From contig CAIPAH010000018.1 in assembly GCA_903862955.1 (NCBI GenBank), positions 19,358 to 83,357 of the forward strand: a stretch of 64,000 nucleotides of DNA, in the 5' to 3' direction. This document shows positions 17,401-25,283 of the stretch, piece by piece; positions within the stretch are counted from its first letter, which is position 1, and each line of letters opens with the position of its first letter. The notes below the pieces were generated by a model. It did no database searches. It was given only the letters and a program-made list of their open reading frames with translations, and was not told the DNA's origin. The translations under genes and the position numbers were made by a program. The DNA is from an uncultured Opitutia bacterium. GTDB lineage: Bacteria; Verrucomicrobiota; Verrucomicrobiia; Opitutales; Opitutaceae.

Positions 17401-17457
17401 CCCGCGAATGGACGCGAAAGGTTCGGAAATTCGCGCTGATTCGCCCAATTCGCGGGC
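17400..17457. repeat. Intergenic hairpin (CGCGAAT-word type, copy 2)
   Basis: Left arm GCCCGCGAATGGACGCGAAA, right arm GATTCGCCCAATTCGCGGGC. The words match the hairpin at 5068-5149. Its first base is the last base of the upstream TAG stop, and it fills almost the whole gap to the next gene. Confidence 0.7.
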
Positions 17458-17472
17458 AACAAAATCTTATCT

Positions 17473-18630
17473 ATGAACCGAAAACTTCGTTTTGGCATGA
17501 TCGGCGGCGGACGCGGCGCGTTCATTGGCGCCGTCCACCGCATTGCCGCCATCATGGATGGCAAGGCCGAGCTCGTCGCCGGCGCGTTCTCCTCCGATGC
17601 CGCGCGCTCCAAGGCCTCCGGCGCGGACCTGTTCCTCGACGAGACCCGCGTCTACGGCAGCTACGAGGAAATGGCCCGCGTCGAGGCGAAGATGCCCGCC
17701 AGCCACCGGCTGGACTTCGTCGTCATCGTCACGCCCAACCACCAGCACTTCCCGCCCGCGAAGCTTTTCCTCGAGTCGGGTTTCAACGTCGTCCTCGACA
17801 AGCCCGCGACCTTCGACCTCGCCGAGGCGAAGCAGCTGCGCGCGATCGTGAAGAAGACGAAGAAGGTCCTCGTCCTCACCCACAACTACACCGGCAACGT
17901 CATGGTGAAGCAGGCGCGCGAGCTCGTGCGCAACGGCAGCGTCGGCCAGATCCGCAAGATCGTCGTCGAGTATCCGCAGGGCTGGCTCAGCACCTTCCTC
18001 GAGAAATCCGGCCAGAAGCAGGCCGCCTGGCGCACCGACCCGAAGCGCAGCGGCGCCGCGGGCTGTATGGGCGACATCGGCACGCACGCGGAGAACCTCG
18101 CGCGCTACATCACCGGCCTGCACATCGACTCGCTCTGCGCCGACCTCACGACCTTCGTGAAGGGCCGCAAGCTCGACGACGACGGCAACGTGCTCGTCCG
18201 CTACCAGGGCGGCGCCAAGGGCGTGCTGCACTCGTCACAGATCAGCATCGGCGACGAGAACATGCTCAACATCCGCGTCTACGGCACGAAAGCCGGCCTC
18301 GAGTGGCGGCAGGAATTCCCCAACGAGCTCGTGGTGAAGTTCGCCGACCAGCCCCGCCAGATCTGGCGCCGCGGCAACGGCTACCTTTCGCCGCGCGTCG
18401 GCCAGTTCACCCGCATCCCCGCCGGCCATCCCGAGGGCTACCTCGAGGCGTTCGCGAACATCTACCTCGAGGCCTTCCGCGCGATCGCCGCGGAGGTCGA
18501 AGGCAAGCGTCAGCCAAAGGACCTCGACTTTCCCACGATCGACGACGGCGTCGAAGGCATGGCCTTCATCGAGACCGTGGTGAAGAGCTCCCAGCGCGGC
18601 GCGAAGTGGCTGAAATTCCCGAAAGCCTGA
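17473..18630 (+). CDS. Gfo/Idh/MocA-family oxidoreductase
   Basis: A 385-residue NAD(P)-dependent sugar or polyol dehydrogenase. The Rossmann motif is [17 protein letters not shown], then [14 protein letters not shown] and [15 protein letters not shown], where the Lys-Pro is the family hallmark. [16 protein letters not shown] carries the conserved Asp-x-x-x-His of the active site. It is soluble, without an export signal, and probably co-transcribed with the upstream isomerase/epimerase gene. Exact substrate unknown. Confidence 0.9.
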   Translation: MNRKLRFGMIGGGRGAFIGAVHRIAAIMDGKAELVAGAFSSDAARSKASGADLFLDETRVYGSYEEMARVEAKMPASHRLDFVVIVTPNHQHFPPAKLFLESGFNVVLDKPATFDLAEAKQLRAIVKKTKKVLVLTHNYTGNVMVKQARELVRNGSVGQIRKIVVEYPQGWLSTFLEKSGQKQAAWRTDPKRSGAAGCMGDIGTHAENLARYITGLHIDSLCADLTTFVKGRKLDDDGNVLVRYQGGAKGVLHSSQISIGDENMLNIRVYGTKAGLEWRQEFPNELVVKFADQPRQIWRRGNGYLSPRVGQFTRIPAGHPEGYLEAFANIYLEAFRAIAAEVEGKRQPKDLDFPTIDDGVEGMAFIETVVKSSQRGAKWLKFPKA

Positions 18631-18641
18631 GCTGGTCCGGT

Positions 18642-18727
18642 TTTTAGCCGGAAGCCATGAAACTAGGAAGCGGGCGACCGAACCAATCCGTGGTTCGTAT
18701 TCCTGGTTTCCTGGCTTCCGGCTAAAA
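18642..18727. repeat. Long intergenic hairpin (AGCCGGAAGCC type)
   Basis: Left arm TTTTAGCCGGAAGCCATGAA, right arm CTGGCTTCCGGCTAAAA, pairing over 28 bp with two mismatches. The tip contains a second stem CGAACCA/TGGTTCG. It lies between convergent genes and could act as a bidirectional terminator, with A/T runs at both ends. Confidence 0.85.
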
Positions 18728-18735
18728 CGATCCGC

Positions 18736-19338
18736 CTATTTCTTCACTCCGGCTTCGTTTTTCGCGACCCAGGCGTTGTACGCGGCTCGCGGCATGAAGC
18801 GGAGCGACGCGCTGTTGATGCAATAGCGCATGCCCGTCGGCGCGGGGCCGTCGTCGAAGACGTGGCCGAGGTGCGCGCCGTCCACGTTGCAGTGGACCTC
18901 GTCGCGATCCATCCCGTAGCTCGTGTCCTTGGTCACGCCCACGAACGACTTCTCCATCGGCTTCGTGAAGCTCGGCCAGCCCGTGCCGCTCTCGAACTTG
19001 TCGCGGCTGTCGAACAGGGGCGTGTCGCTGCAGACGGAAAAATACACGCCGTCCTCATGGTTGTCCCAGTAGGCGTTCTGGAACGGCTGCTCGGTCCCCT
19101 GGCGGCGCGCGACCTGGTATTGCTCCGGGGTCAGCAGCCTCTGCCACTCGGCGTCGGTGTGCTGCACCTTGGCCTTGCTCATGTCGATCACGACGTTGGA
19201 CGGCAGGCCGCAGGCGGACTTTTCGCCGGGCTTGCACTCGAGGGCGTCTTTGGCGGGTGGCGTGGATTTCATTTCGGTTTGGGCGCAGGCGGTGAGCGCC
19301 AGCGCGGAAAAGAGGGTTAGGAAGGAAAGCTTGCTCAT
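18736..19338 (-). CDS. msrB: Lipoprotein peptide-methionine (R)-S-oxide reductase
   Basis: A 200-residue MsrB that reduces methionine-R-sulfoxide in proteins. The signal peptide ends LALTAC, a lipobox, placing it in the periplasm. After a 40-residue linker the MsrB domain shows [28 protein letters not shown] and the catalytic [11 protein letters not shown] (Cys about 173). The two CxxC pairs that hold zinc in many MsrBs are half lost: the first is F-S-V-C (Cys 103 only), the second C-N-V-D (Cys 150 only). Two further Cys lie in the N-terminal linker. It is a single gene facing the Gfo/Idh/MocA gene. Confidence 0.92.
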   Translation of the reverse strand: MSKLSFLTLFSALALTACAQTEMKSTPPAKDALECKPGEKSACGLPSNVVIDMSKAKVQHTDAEWQRLLTPEQYQVARRQGTEQPFQNAYWDNHEDGVYFSVCSDTPLFDSRDKFESGTGWPSFTKPMEKSFVGVTKDTSYGMDRDEVHCNVDGAHLGHVFDDGPAPTGMRYCINSASLRFMPRAAYNAWVAKNEAGVKK

Positions 19339-19353
19339 GCCGGGTAAGAGGAA

Positions 19354-19377
19354 TCCGCGGGTGGATTATTCCGCGGA
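19354..19377. repeat. Short inverted repeat between msrB and xseA
   Basis: TCCGCGG and CCGCGGA are separated by ten bases (7-bp stem). There is no T run, so it is not a clear terminator. The remainder of this 115-bp gap shows nothing else. Confidence 0.4.
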
Positions 19378-19453
19378 GATTGCAAAATCAGCGTGAGCAA
19401 GCAGCCGAAATTCGCAACTCCGCCAGTCGGAGCGAACGTCCGCAAAATTGCCC

Positions 19454-20752
19454 TCATTCCCGTCGCTTGTCATCCTCCGCCCTGACATTCACCAACCCGT
19501 CGCTGAACTCGTTGGTCAACCGTTGCCCGGCCTTGACCTTCGCCCGGCGCGTCACCGGCTTCCCCGTCTCGTCGCGCACGATCGCGAACCCCCGGTTCAG
19601 CACTGACACCGGGCTGGCGGCCTGCAGGCGTTTGTAGAGCGAGAGCAACTGATGCGAACCGAGTTGCACCCGGGCCTCCGGCGAGGCTTGCGCCAGCCGC
19701 GCGCGGATCTCGCCCAACTGCTGGCTCCGCAACTGCACCGTGGAACGCAACGCCGCCACCAGCCGGTTCGAAAAATCGTCGAGCCGCAGGAAGCCCTGCT
19801 CGATCTGCGCTGCCGGCGTCAACAGCCGCAGCCGGGACCGCGCGTGGTCCAGCCGCTCCGTCGCCCGCGCCAACGTGCCCTCGCCCGCCGCCACCATCGC
19901 CTCGCTCGCCCGGGCCGCGCGCTCCGCCCCGTCCAGAAAATGACTCGAGATCAGCTCCGCCGCACCGCTCGGCGTCTCGGCGCGCACGTCCGCCGCAAAA
20001 TCGCTCAACGTGAAATCGATTTCATGGCCCACCGCCGAGATGACCGGCACCGCGCTCGCCGCGATCGCGCGCACCAGCACCTCCTCGTTGAACGCCCACA
20101 GGTCCTCCAGGCTGCCGCCGCCGCGGCCAATCACCAGCAGGTCAAAGATCTCCAGCTCCTGCGCGAGGGCCAGCATCGCCACCATCTCCGCCGCGGCGCC
20201 CTCGCCCTGCACCTTGGCCGGCAGGATCACCAGCCGCCCGCGCCAGCCGCGCCGGATCAGGATGCGCATGAAATCCTGCACGGCCGCGCCCGTCGGTGAC
20301 GTGATGAAACCGATCGTCGCCGGCATTTTCGGGATCAGGCGTTTCTTTTCCGCGGCAAACAAACCCTCGTCCGCCAGCTGCCGCTTCAGCCGCTCGAATT
20401 CCTGCTGCAGCCGCCCGACGCCATCCTCGATCACCGCGCGGACGATCAGCTGATATTGGCCGCGCGCCTCGTAGACGCTGACCTCGCCGTAGACCACGAC
20501 CTGCTGCCCGTCACGCAGCTTCACGGTCTGCCGCCCGGCATCGCCGCGGAAGAGCACGGCGCTCAGCTGCGCGCCGGCGTCCTTCAGCGAAAAATACACA
20601 TGCCCGCTGGCCTGCGCGCGCAGGTTCGAGACCTCGCCGCGCACCCAGCCGGGCCGCAGGCCGCTCTCGAGCAGGGTCTTCACCCGCCGCGTGAACTCCG
20701 TCACACTTTCCGCGCGCGCGCCGCGTTCGCCGAGATCCAGTTCAGCTTTCAC
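19454..20752 (-). CDS. xseA: Exodeoxyribonuclease VII large subunit
   Basis: A 432-residue nuclease subunit that degrades single-stranded DNA with XseB. The N-terminal OB domain reads SVTEFTRRVKTLLES, WVRGEVSNLR and GHVYFSLKDAGAQLSAVLFR. The catalytic part contains IGFITSPTGAAVQDF, VIGRGGGSLEDLWAFNEE and ISAVGHEIDFTLSDFAADVR; the coiled-coil region and the terminal SPVSVLNRGFAIV are also typical. A GTG at 20752 is the likely start. It overlaps the end of the TVP38-like gene by 11 bp. No xseB is seen in the window. Confidence 0.92.
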   Translation of the reverse strand: MKAELDLGERGARAESVTEFTRRVKTLLESGLRPGWVRGEVSNLRAQASGHVYFSLKDAGAQLSAVLFRGDAGRQTVKLRDGQQVVVYGEVSVYEARGQYQLIVRAVIEDGVGRLQQEFERLKRQLADEGLFAAEKKRLIPKMPATIGFITSPTGAAVQDFMRILIRRGWRGRLVILPAKVQGEGAAAEMVAMLALAQELEIFDLLVIGRGGGSLEDLWAFNEEVLVRAIAASAVPVISAVGHEIDFTLSDFAADVRAETPSGAAELISSHFLDGAERAARASEAMVAAGEGTLARATERLDHARSRLRLLTPAAQIEQGFLRLDDFSNRLVAALRSTVQLRSQQLGEIRARLAQASPEARVQLGSHQLLSLYKRLQAASPVSVLNRGFAIVRDETGKPVTRRAKVKAGQRLTNEFSDGLVNVRAEDDKRRE

Positions 20753-21434
20753 GTTTCGTGAATTTCTTCCGCAACAGCTGCAGTCCGACCACCGCGGCCA
20801 CCAGCACGCCGAAGCCCATGCCCGCGGTCTTGAAATTGCCATTCATGATGCCCCGGCCCAGCACCACCGCGCCCACCGCCCACGGCAGCACGCACAGCCA
20901 CGAGACGATCATGAAAAGCCGGAACGGCACGCCCGCGATTGCCAGCACGTAACCCTGCAGGAAAAACGGCGTGCCGGGCGTGAGCCGCACCACCAAGGCC
21001 ACGCTCAGGGCATTGCTCTGAGTCACCCGCGGAATCGTGTAGCCGTAGCGCTTGAGCAGGCCTTCCACCAGCGGGCGCAACGCCCGGTGCGCGACCCAGT
21101 AGGTCAGCGCCAAGTTGGCCGCCACCGCGACCAGCGTCACCGCGATCACGCTGCCCAGCGTCATCTTCGCCGCGAACAACTCCCCGGCCGGAATCGTGAA
21201 CGCCAGCATGGGCGCGCCGACCGCCGGCAGGACGACCATCGCGGAAAAATACATGACCGGACCCAGGCTGCGGATCAGCGCCATGCCCCGGTCCACCAAC
21301 GCCTGGCCGTGTTCCATCAGCTCGCGCGGGCTATGGTCGCGCAACAGCACCGCCGCAATCACCACCAGCACGACCGCCGCCACGGCGAGTTTGAACCAGG
21401 GAATTTTTTGAGTGGCGGGCGCTTCAGGCGTCAT
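20742..21434 (-). CDS. TVP38/TMEM64 (VTT-domain) family membrane protein
   Basis: A roughly 230-residue integral membrane protein of the DedA/VTT superfamily. After a first membrane helix (FKLAVAAVVLVVIAAVLL) the VTT core shows VLPAVGAPMLAFTIPAGELF, NLALTYWVAHR, VALVVRLTPGTPFFLQGYV and a final helix. The Arg and Pro in VVRLTPGTPF are typical of lipid-transport candidates of this superfamily. An ATG six codons upstream at 21452 is an alternative start. It is followed by xseA with an 11-bp overlap, so the two form an operon. Confidence 0.85.
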   Translation of the reverse strand: MTPEAPATQKIPWFKLAVAAVVLVVIAAVLLRDHSPRELMEHGQALVDRGMALIRSLGPVMYFSAMVVLPAVGAPMLAFTIPAGELFAAKMTLGSVIAVTLVAVAANLALTYWVAHRALRPLVEGLLKRYGYTIPRVTQSNALSVALVVRLTPGTPFFLQGYVLAIAGVPFRLFMIVSWLCVLPWAVGAVVLGRGIMNGNFKTAGMGFGVLVAAVVGLQLLRKKFTKRES

Positions 21435-21495
21435 GCCCGGGAGCCTGTCCATCCCCGCGCGCCACCGTCAAGCGCAGGCCTTTCCCGATCGCCGG

Positions 21496-21618
21496 AGGAT
21501 GGCCACGAAAAGGCACGAGGGGCCTCAGGGCTGCGGCGGCGTCTCCATCGCGCCTATAGGCGCGCGGGAGAGTCGAGTCGGAGCCAAGGAAATTCTTGTG
21601 CCTCTTCGTGGCCATCCT
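21496..21618. repeat. Nested intergenic hairpin with conserved GCGCCTATAGGCGC core (copy 2)
   Basis: Outer arms AGGATGGCCACGAAAAGGCA and the complementary TGCCTCTTCGTGGCCATCCT. The core at 21541-21571 matches copy 1 (11735-11765) in 30 of 31 bases while the sequence between core and arms differs. It lies in the 282-bp divergent gap between the VTT gene and the start of the glycosyltransferase cluster; the other bases of that gap show nothing clear. Confidence 0.8.
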
Positions 21619-21716
21619 CTGTCTTCCGTGGTCAAAAACATCCGATAAAACGCGCCGCCGGGACGGCAGGCTTGCCGCCACTGCCACGCTGCGTTGTTCT
21701 GGGCACTGTCCCGCGC

Positions 21717-23669
21717 ATGCCCGACACGCCCCCCGCCTCCGCCCGTCCGTTCCCCCAGCGCTGGCTGATCGCAATTCCCGCGGTGGTCGCCCTCACCTAC
21801 GCGTGGGGCCATCTGGACTGGTATCTCACCACCCCGCTCGGACGTGTTCCGGTTCTGGACGAGGCCGAAAACCTGCGGCTCGCCGAGCAAATCTTCCGCG
21901 GCACGCTGCCGGCCGAGCCGTTTTATCGCGCGCCCGGTTATGCCCTAATCCTGGCTGGCCTGCGCGAACTCGGTGCCACCGCCTCGGGCCTCTTTTCCGC
22001 GTCGCTCGCCCTCGGCACCTTTCTCCACGCCTGCAACGCCGGCTTCGTCGCGCTCATCGCGCGCCGCTGGTTCGGCCCCGCCGCCGCGCTGGTGGCCGGA
22101 CTGCTGTTCGCGCTGAACCCGGTGCTGGTGCACTATTCGACGCAAGCGCTCGACTCCGTCCCGTCGCTCACGTTTTTCCTCGCCGGGCTCGTGCTCGTCG
22201 CCCCGGCGTTGACGCCCGGCGAAAATCGGTCGCTGCGCTGGGCGGGCGCGAGTCTGTGCTGGGCCGTGGCCACGCTACTCCGTCCCAACTACCTCCTCGT
22301 GTGGGCCACGCTGCCGCTGTTGGCGTGGTGGATTGCCCGCGCCCGACCCAGCCCCCGCGCACCCAAGCCGAGTGTAACCGTGGCACTGCGCCCGGTCGCC
22401 GCGGCGCTGGCGGGCGTCATGCTGTTTGTCGCCATGGCCGGCTGGCAGGACCGCGTGAGCGGCACCGCCGGCTTTCTGCCATGGCAGGGCGCGTATAATC
22501 TCTGGGCCGCCAACCAGCCCGGCACGAACGGTCGCTATTACACGCAGCATGTCAGTCTGCCAGCCGCGCTCGCCGAGCGGAACCCCGCGCGGGCGGAATC
22601 AATGCTGCTCTACCAGCAGGAAACCGGGCGCATTCCCACTGACATCGAGGCGATGAACGCCCATTGGCACGCGAAGTTCCTGGGTTACGTCGTGCAGCAC
22701 CCGTTCGCGTGGCTCGCCCAGCTCGGCCGCAAGCTCTACGCGCTGATCAACGACTGGGAGCAATACAACAACAAGACCTACGCCTTCCACCAGGCGCTCT
22801 CGCCGTGGCTGCGCTGGAATCTCCTCGGCTGGGGCGTCCTCTTTGTGCTCGGCGTCGCTGGCACAGTCCGGCTCACGGCAACTGCTCCCCGCACGGCCGC
22901 GGCGCTGGCTCTCGTCACCCTCGCCTGCACCGCTTCGATCCTCCTCTTCTTCGTCAGCGCGCGTTTTCGCCTGCCGCTTACCGCGCTCGCCACGATTCTC
23001 GCCGGCGGCGCGCTCGCCCCGCCGCCGTTCTGGCGGACGTGGCCGCAATCAAAGCGGATCGGCCTGGCGTTGCTTGTCCTCGCCAGCGCGTTCCTTACCT
23101 TTTCCAACTTCGACAACGTCCGCAGCCGCTCCACCTACGTCCAGGATCACGCATTGCTCGCCCGCGCCGCGGCGAGCGTCGGTGACGATGCCGTTGCATG
23201 GAACGAGGCCCAGGCCGCACTCGCGCTGCAGCCGGGCCATCCCGACGCGCTGCGACTCGCCGTCGCGTCGTATTTCAATCAGCTGCTCGACGGCACCGCC
23301 CCGCCCGCCGCCGAGTCCCGCTGGCGCGCCAACTGCGTCGAACTCCTCGAAGACCGGCGGACCGACGCGCCTGACTTGCAAGCCGTGGCGGTCCTCGCCC
23401 TCTGGCGGGCCGGCGAACACGAGTCCGCCCTCGCTGCGTGGCGCCAACTCGGCTCGACTCCGTCCGCCCTCGCCGCGCGGCTGCTGGCGCGCGATGCCAC
23501 CGCCGAGGCGTCCGCCCTCGCCGCCCTGCCGCCGTCCGCGTGGGCGCAACCGCTCGTGCGGCTCGCCGCTGTCCAGCTGGACATTTCGCCGCCGTCAGGC
23601 GTGATGCTGACTGCGCCCGACCAAGCCACCGGCCAAGTGCAACGCCTCTTCTTCCCCAGGTTGCCATGA
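21717..23669 (+). CDS. GT-C-like (ArnT/PMT-type) membrane glycosyltransferase with a C-terminal helical-repeat domain
   Basis: A 650-residue protein. About ten membrane helices occupy residues 18-480. The first periplasmic loop has the acidic GT-C motif VPVLDEAENLRLAEQIFRG. The last 170 residues are soluble and alanine-rich with TPR-like helical pairs (AWNEAQAALALQPGHPDALR). It should transfer a sugar from a polyprenyl-phosphate donor on the periplasmic side; the acceptor is unknown. The ATG at 21717 is chosen since earlier in-frame sequence crosses the hairpin and the divergent gene. Its stop overlaps the next start by ATGA. Confidence 0.7.
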   Translation: MPDTPPASARPFPQRWLIAIPAVVALTYAWGHLDWYLTTPLGRVPVLDEAENLRLAEQIFRGTLPAEPFYRAPGYALILAGLRELGATASGLFSASLALGTFLHACNAGFVALIARRWFGPAAALVAGLLFALNPVLVHYSTQALDSVPSLTFFLAGLVLVAPALTPGENRSLRWAGASLCWAVATLLRPNYLLVWATLPLLAWWIARARPSPRAPKPSVTVALRPVAAALAGVMLFVAMAGWQDRVSGTAGFLPWQGAYNLWAANQPGTNGRYYTQHVSLPAALAERNPARAESMLLYQQETGRIPTDIEAMNAHWHAKFLGYVVQHPFAWLAQLGRKLYALINDWEQYNNKTYAFHQALSPWLRWNLLGWGVLFVLGVAGTVRLTATAPRTAAALALVTLACTASILLFFVSARFRLPLTALATILAGGALAPPPFWRTWPQSKRIGLALLVLASAFLTFSNFDNVRSRSTYVQDHALLARAAASVGDDAVAWNEAQAALALQPGHPDALRLAVASYFNQLLDGTAPPAAESRWRANCVELLEDRRTDAPDLQAVAVLALWRAGEHESALAAWRQLGSTPSALAARLLARDATAEASALAALPPSAWAQPLVRLAAVQLDISPPSGVMLTAPDQATGQVQRLFFPRLP

Positions 23670-25276
23670 ACGCGCCCACCCGCTCATCCAAATCCAGCGC
23701 CGCCACGTGGATCGCCGCGGCCTTGGTCGTCCTGCCGTTTCTCCAAGCGCTGTCGTTCGACTTCGATCGCTCCGGCGCCGTCGTGCTGCTGCTGCCCGCC
23801 TTGTGGGTGGGGCGCGTGAACCTCGCCCAGTCACTGGCCCAACTGAGCGCCGGCCCGCTCTGGCTGAAATTCGCCGCGCTGCTCAGTGCGCTGGGCCTGC
23901 TGGCATCCCTCGTCACCGCCGACCAGTTTGCCCCCGCACTCGTCACCGCCGCTTCGTGGACGCTCATCGCCGCCACCGGTCTGGTCGCCGGCCAATGCGT
24001 GGCCGAGGACGCCACCGCCGGCCGTCGCCTGCTCGCCGGTCTGGCGCTGGGCGCGGCTGCGGGCGGGCTGGCTGTCTGGGCGCTGTGGTTCCTCAGCGGA
24101 CGCGGCACGGTGCCGCTCTACGCGCACCACCGGCTGCTCGGCTTGCATGCCCTCTTGGGCGCGGTGGCGAGCCTCGCCTTGATCGTGAATCGCGATGTCT
24201 ACCGCGCGGGTCGGTATTTCTGGCTGGCGACGGGCGTCGTCACTTGGGCTGGAATGCTGTGGACGGGTGGACGCGCTCCGATGGTCGCGCTGGCGGCGAC
24301 GGTGGTAATTTGGATGCTCCTCAGCCACGGGACGCAGCGCCGGGAAATTTTCCGCAACTCGTCGCTGTTGCTTGTCGCCGGGCTGGCGTTGTCCGCGGTC
24401 TTTTGGACGTCGAATCCCGAACTCGGTTGGTGGCATGCCATCGGACGCACGGCCTCAGGCGCGGCGTCCGGCAGCGTCAGCCAGCTGAGTTCCACGCGCA
24501 CCGATTTCTGGCGCGAGGTGGTGCATCGCGCGAAGCTAAGCCCGTGGGTGGGCCACGGACCCGACTCGTATCGCTTTCTCACGCCGAAACTCGACGGGCA
24601 GCAGCCGCACAATTTCGTCCTGCAATTCTGGCTCGACCTCGGTGTCGTGGGCGCCGTGCCGCTCCTGGTGTTGCTGGCGGGTGTGCTCATCATCGGCTGG
24701 AAACGCGCCGTTGCGCTCGAGCTCGAGATGCCCCTCGCGTGGCTCGCCGTGCTCACCGCGGGCGTAGTCGCCGGCCTGCTCGACGGCGTGTTCTATCACC
24801 TGCTGGCCTTGCTGCCGGTGATGCTGGCCTTCGGCGTGGCGCTCGGCCTCGTCTCGAACCCCGCGCCGCCGGCCCGCATTTCCCAAGCTCCGAAATGGAT
24901 CCTCGGCACCGCCACCGCCGTGTCGCTGCTGCACATGGGCATATTCTACGTGGTCGCGGTCGCTCCGCCGCCTCCACCCACGTCGTGGGTGACGGACAGC
25001 GTCCGCTACTTCCCGAGTTCCACCTTCGGCTTGTGGCGCTGGCTCGATGACTGGCAGGCCTCCTATCCCAACGAAACCCTCGAATGGGCGCGCTGGGCCC
25101 AGCTGCATTCGCCCAACCCCATTTTCTTCCACGTCTACGCCGCGCGATTGCTGGCCAGCCAGGGCAACCGCGGCGCGGCGGAACGCGAACTGCAGGCGGC
25201 GTGGGACGAAGCCCACTGGAGCGTGCGCCCGTCCATCGAGGCCATGATACGCCAACTGCATCCCCCGGCACCCTGA
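23666..25276 (+). CDS. O-antigen ligase/polymerase-like (WaaL/Wzy) membrane protein
   Basis: A 536-residue protein with about twelve membrane helices. The large periplasmic loop and following helix carry the Wzy_C hallmark: SPWVGHGPDSYRFLTPKL then QPHNFVLQFWLDLGVVGAV. The C-terminal 110 residues are soluble helices ending FHVYAARLLASQGNRGAAER, again TPR-like. It either polymerises undecaprenyl-linked repeats or ligates glycan to an acceptor (lipid A core or protein). It overlaps the upstream gene by ATGA and lies 7 bp before the initiating transferase, so all three are one operon. Confidence 0.82.
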   Translation: MNAPTRSSKSSAATWIAAALVVLPFLQALSFDFDRSGAVVLLLPALWVGRVNLAQSLAQLSAGPLWLKFAALLSALGLLASLVTADQFAPALVTAASWTLIAATGLVAGQCVAEDATAGRRLLAGLALGAAAGGLAVWALWFLSGRGTVPLYAHHRLLGLHALLGAVASLALIVNRDVYRAGRYFWLATGVVTWAGMLWTGGRAPMVALAATVVIWMLLSHGTQRREIFRNSSLLLVAGLALSAVFWTSNPELGWWHAIGRTASGAASGSVSQLSSTRTDFWREVVHRAKLSPWVGHGPDSYRFLTPKLDGQQPHNFVLQFWLDLGVVGAVPLLVLLAGVLIIGWKRAVALELEMPLAWLAVLTAGVVAGLLDGVFYHLLALLPVMLAFGVALGLVSNPAPPARISQAPKWILGTATAVSLLHMGIFYVVAVAPPPPPTSWVTDSVRYFPSSTFGLWRWLDDWQASYPNETLEWARWAQLHSPNPIFFHVYAARLLASQGNRGAAERELQAAWDEAHWSVRPSIEAMIRQLHPPAP

Positions 25277-25283
25277 CCCGCCC

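Noticed and set aside
2731..21618. Hairpin repeats as a CRISPR array
   Set aside because: The units are single, dispersed between genes and differ in sequence; there are no regular spacers and no cas genes.
2731..21618. Hairpins as insertion-sequence remnants
   Set aside because: No transposase fragment or target-site duplication was visible beside any of them; mobility remains only a hypothesis.
20691..21716. A long plus-strand open frame running into the GT-C gene at 21717
   Set aside because: It runs antisense through the VTT gene and the hairpin and is Arg/His-rich; only the part from 21717 has protein-like hydrophobic structure.
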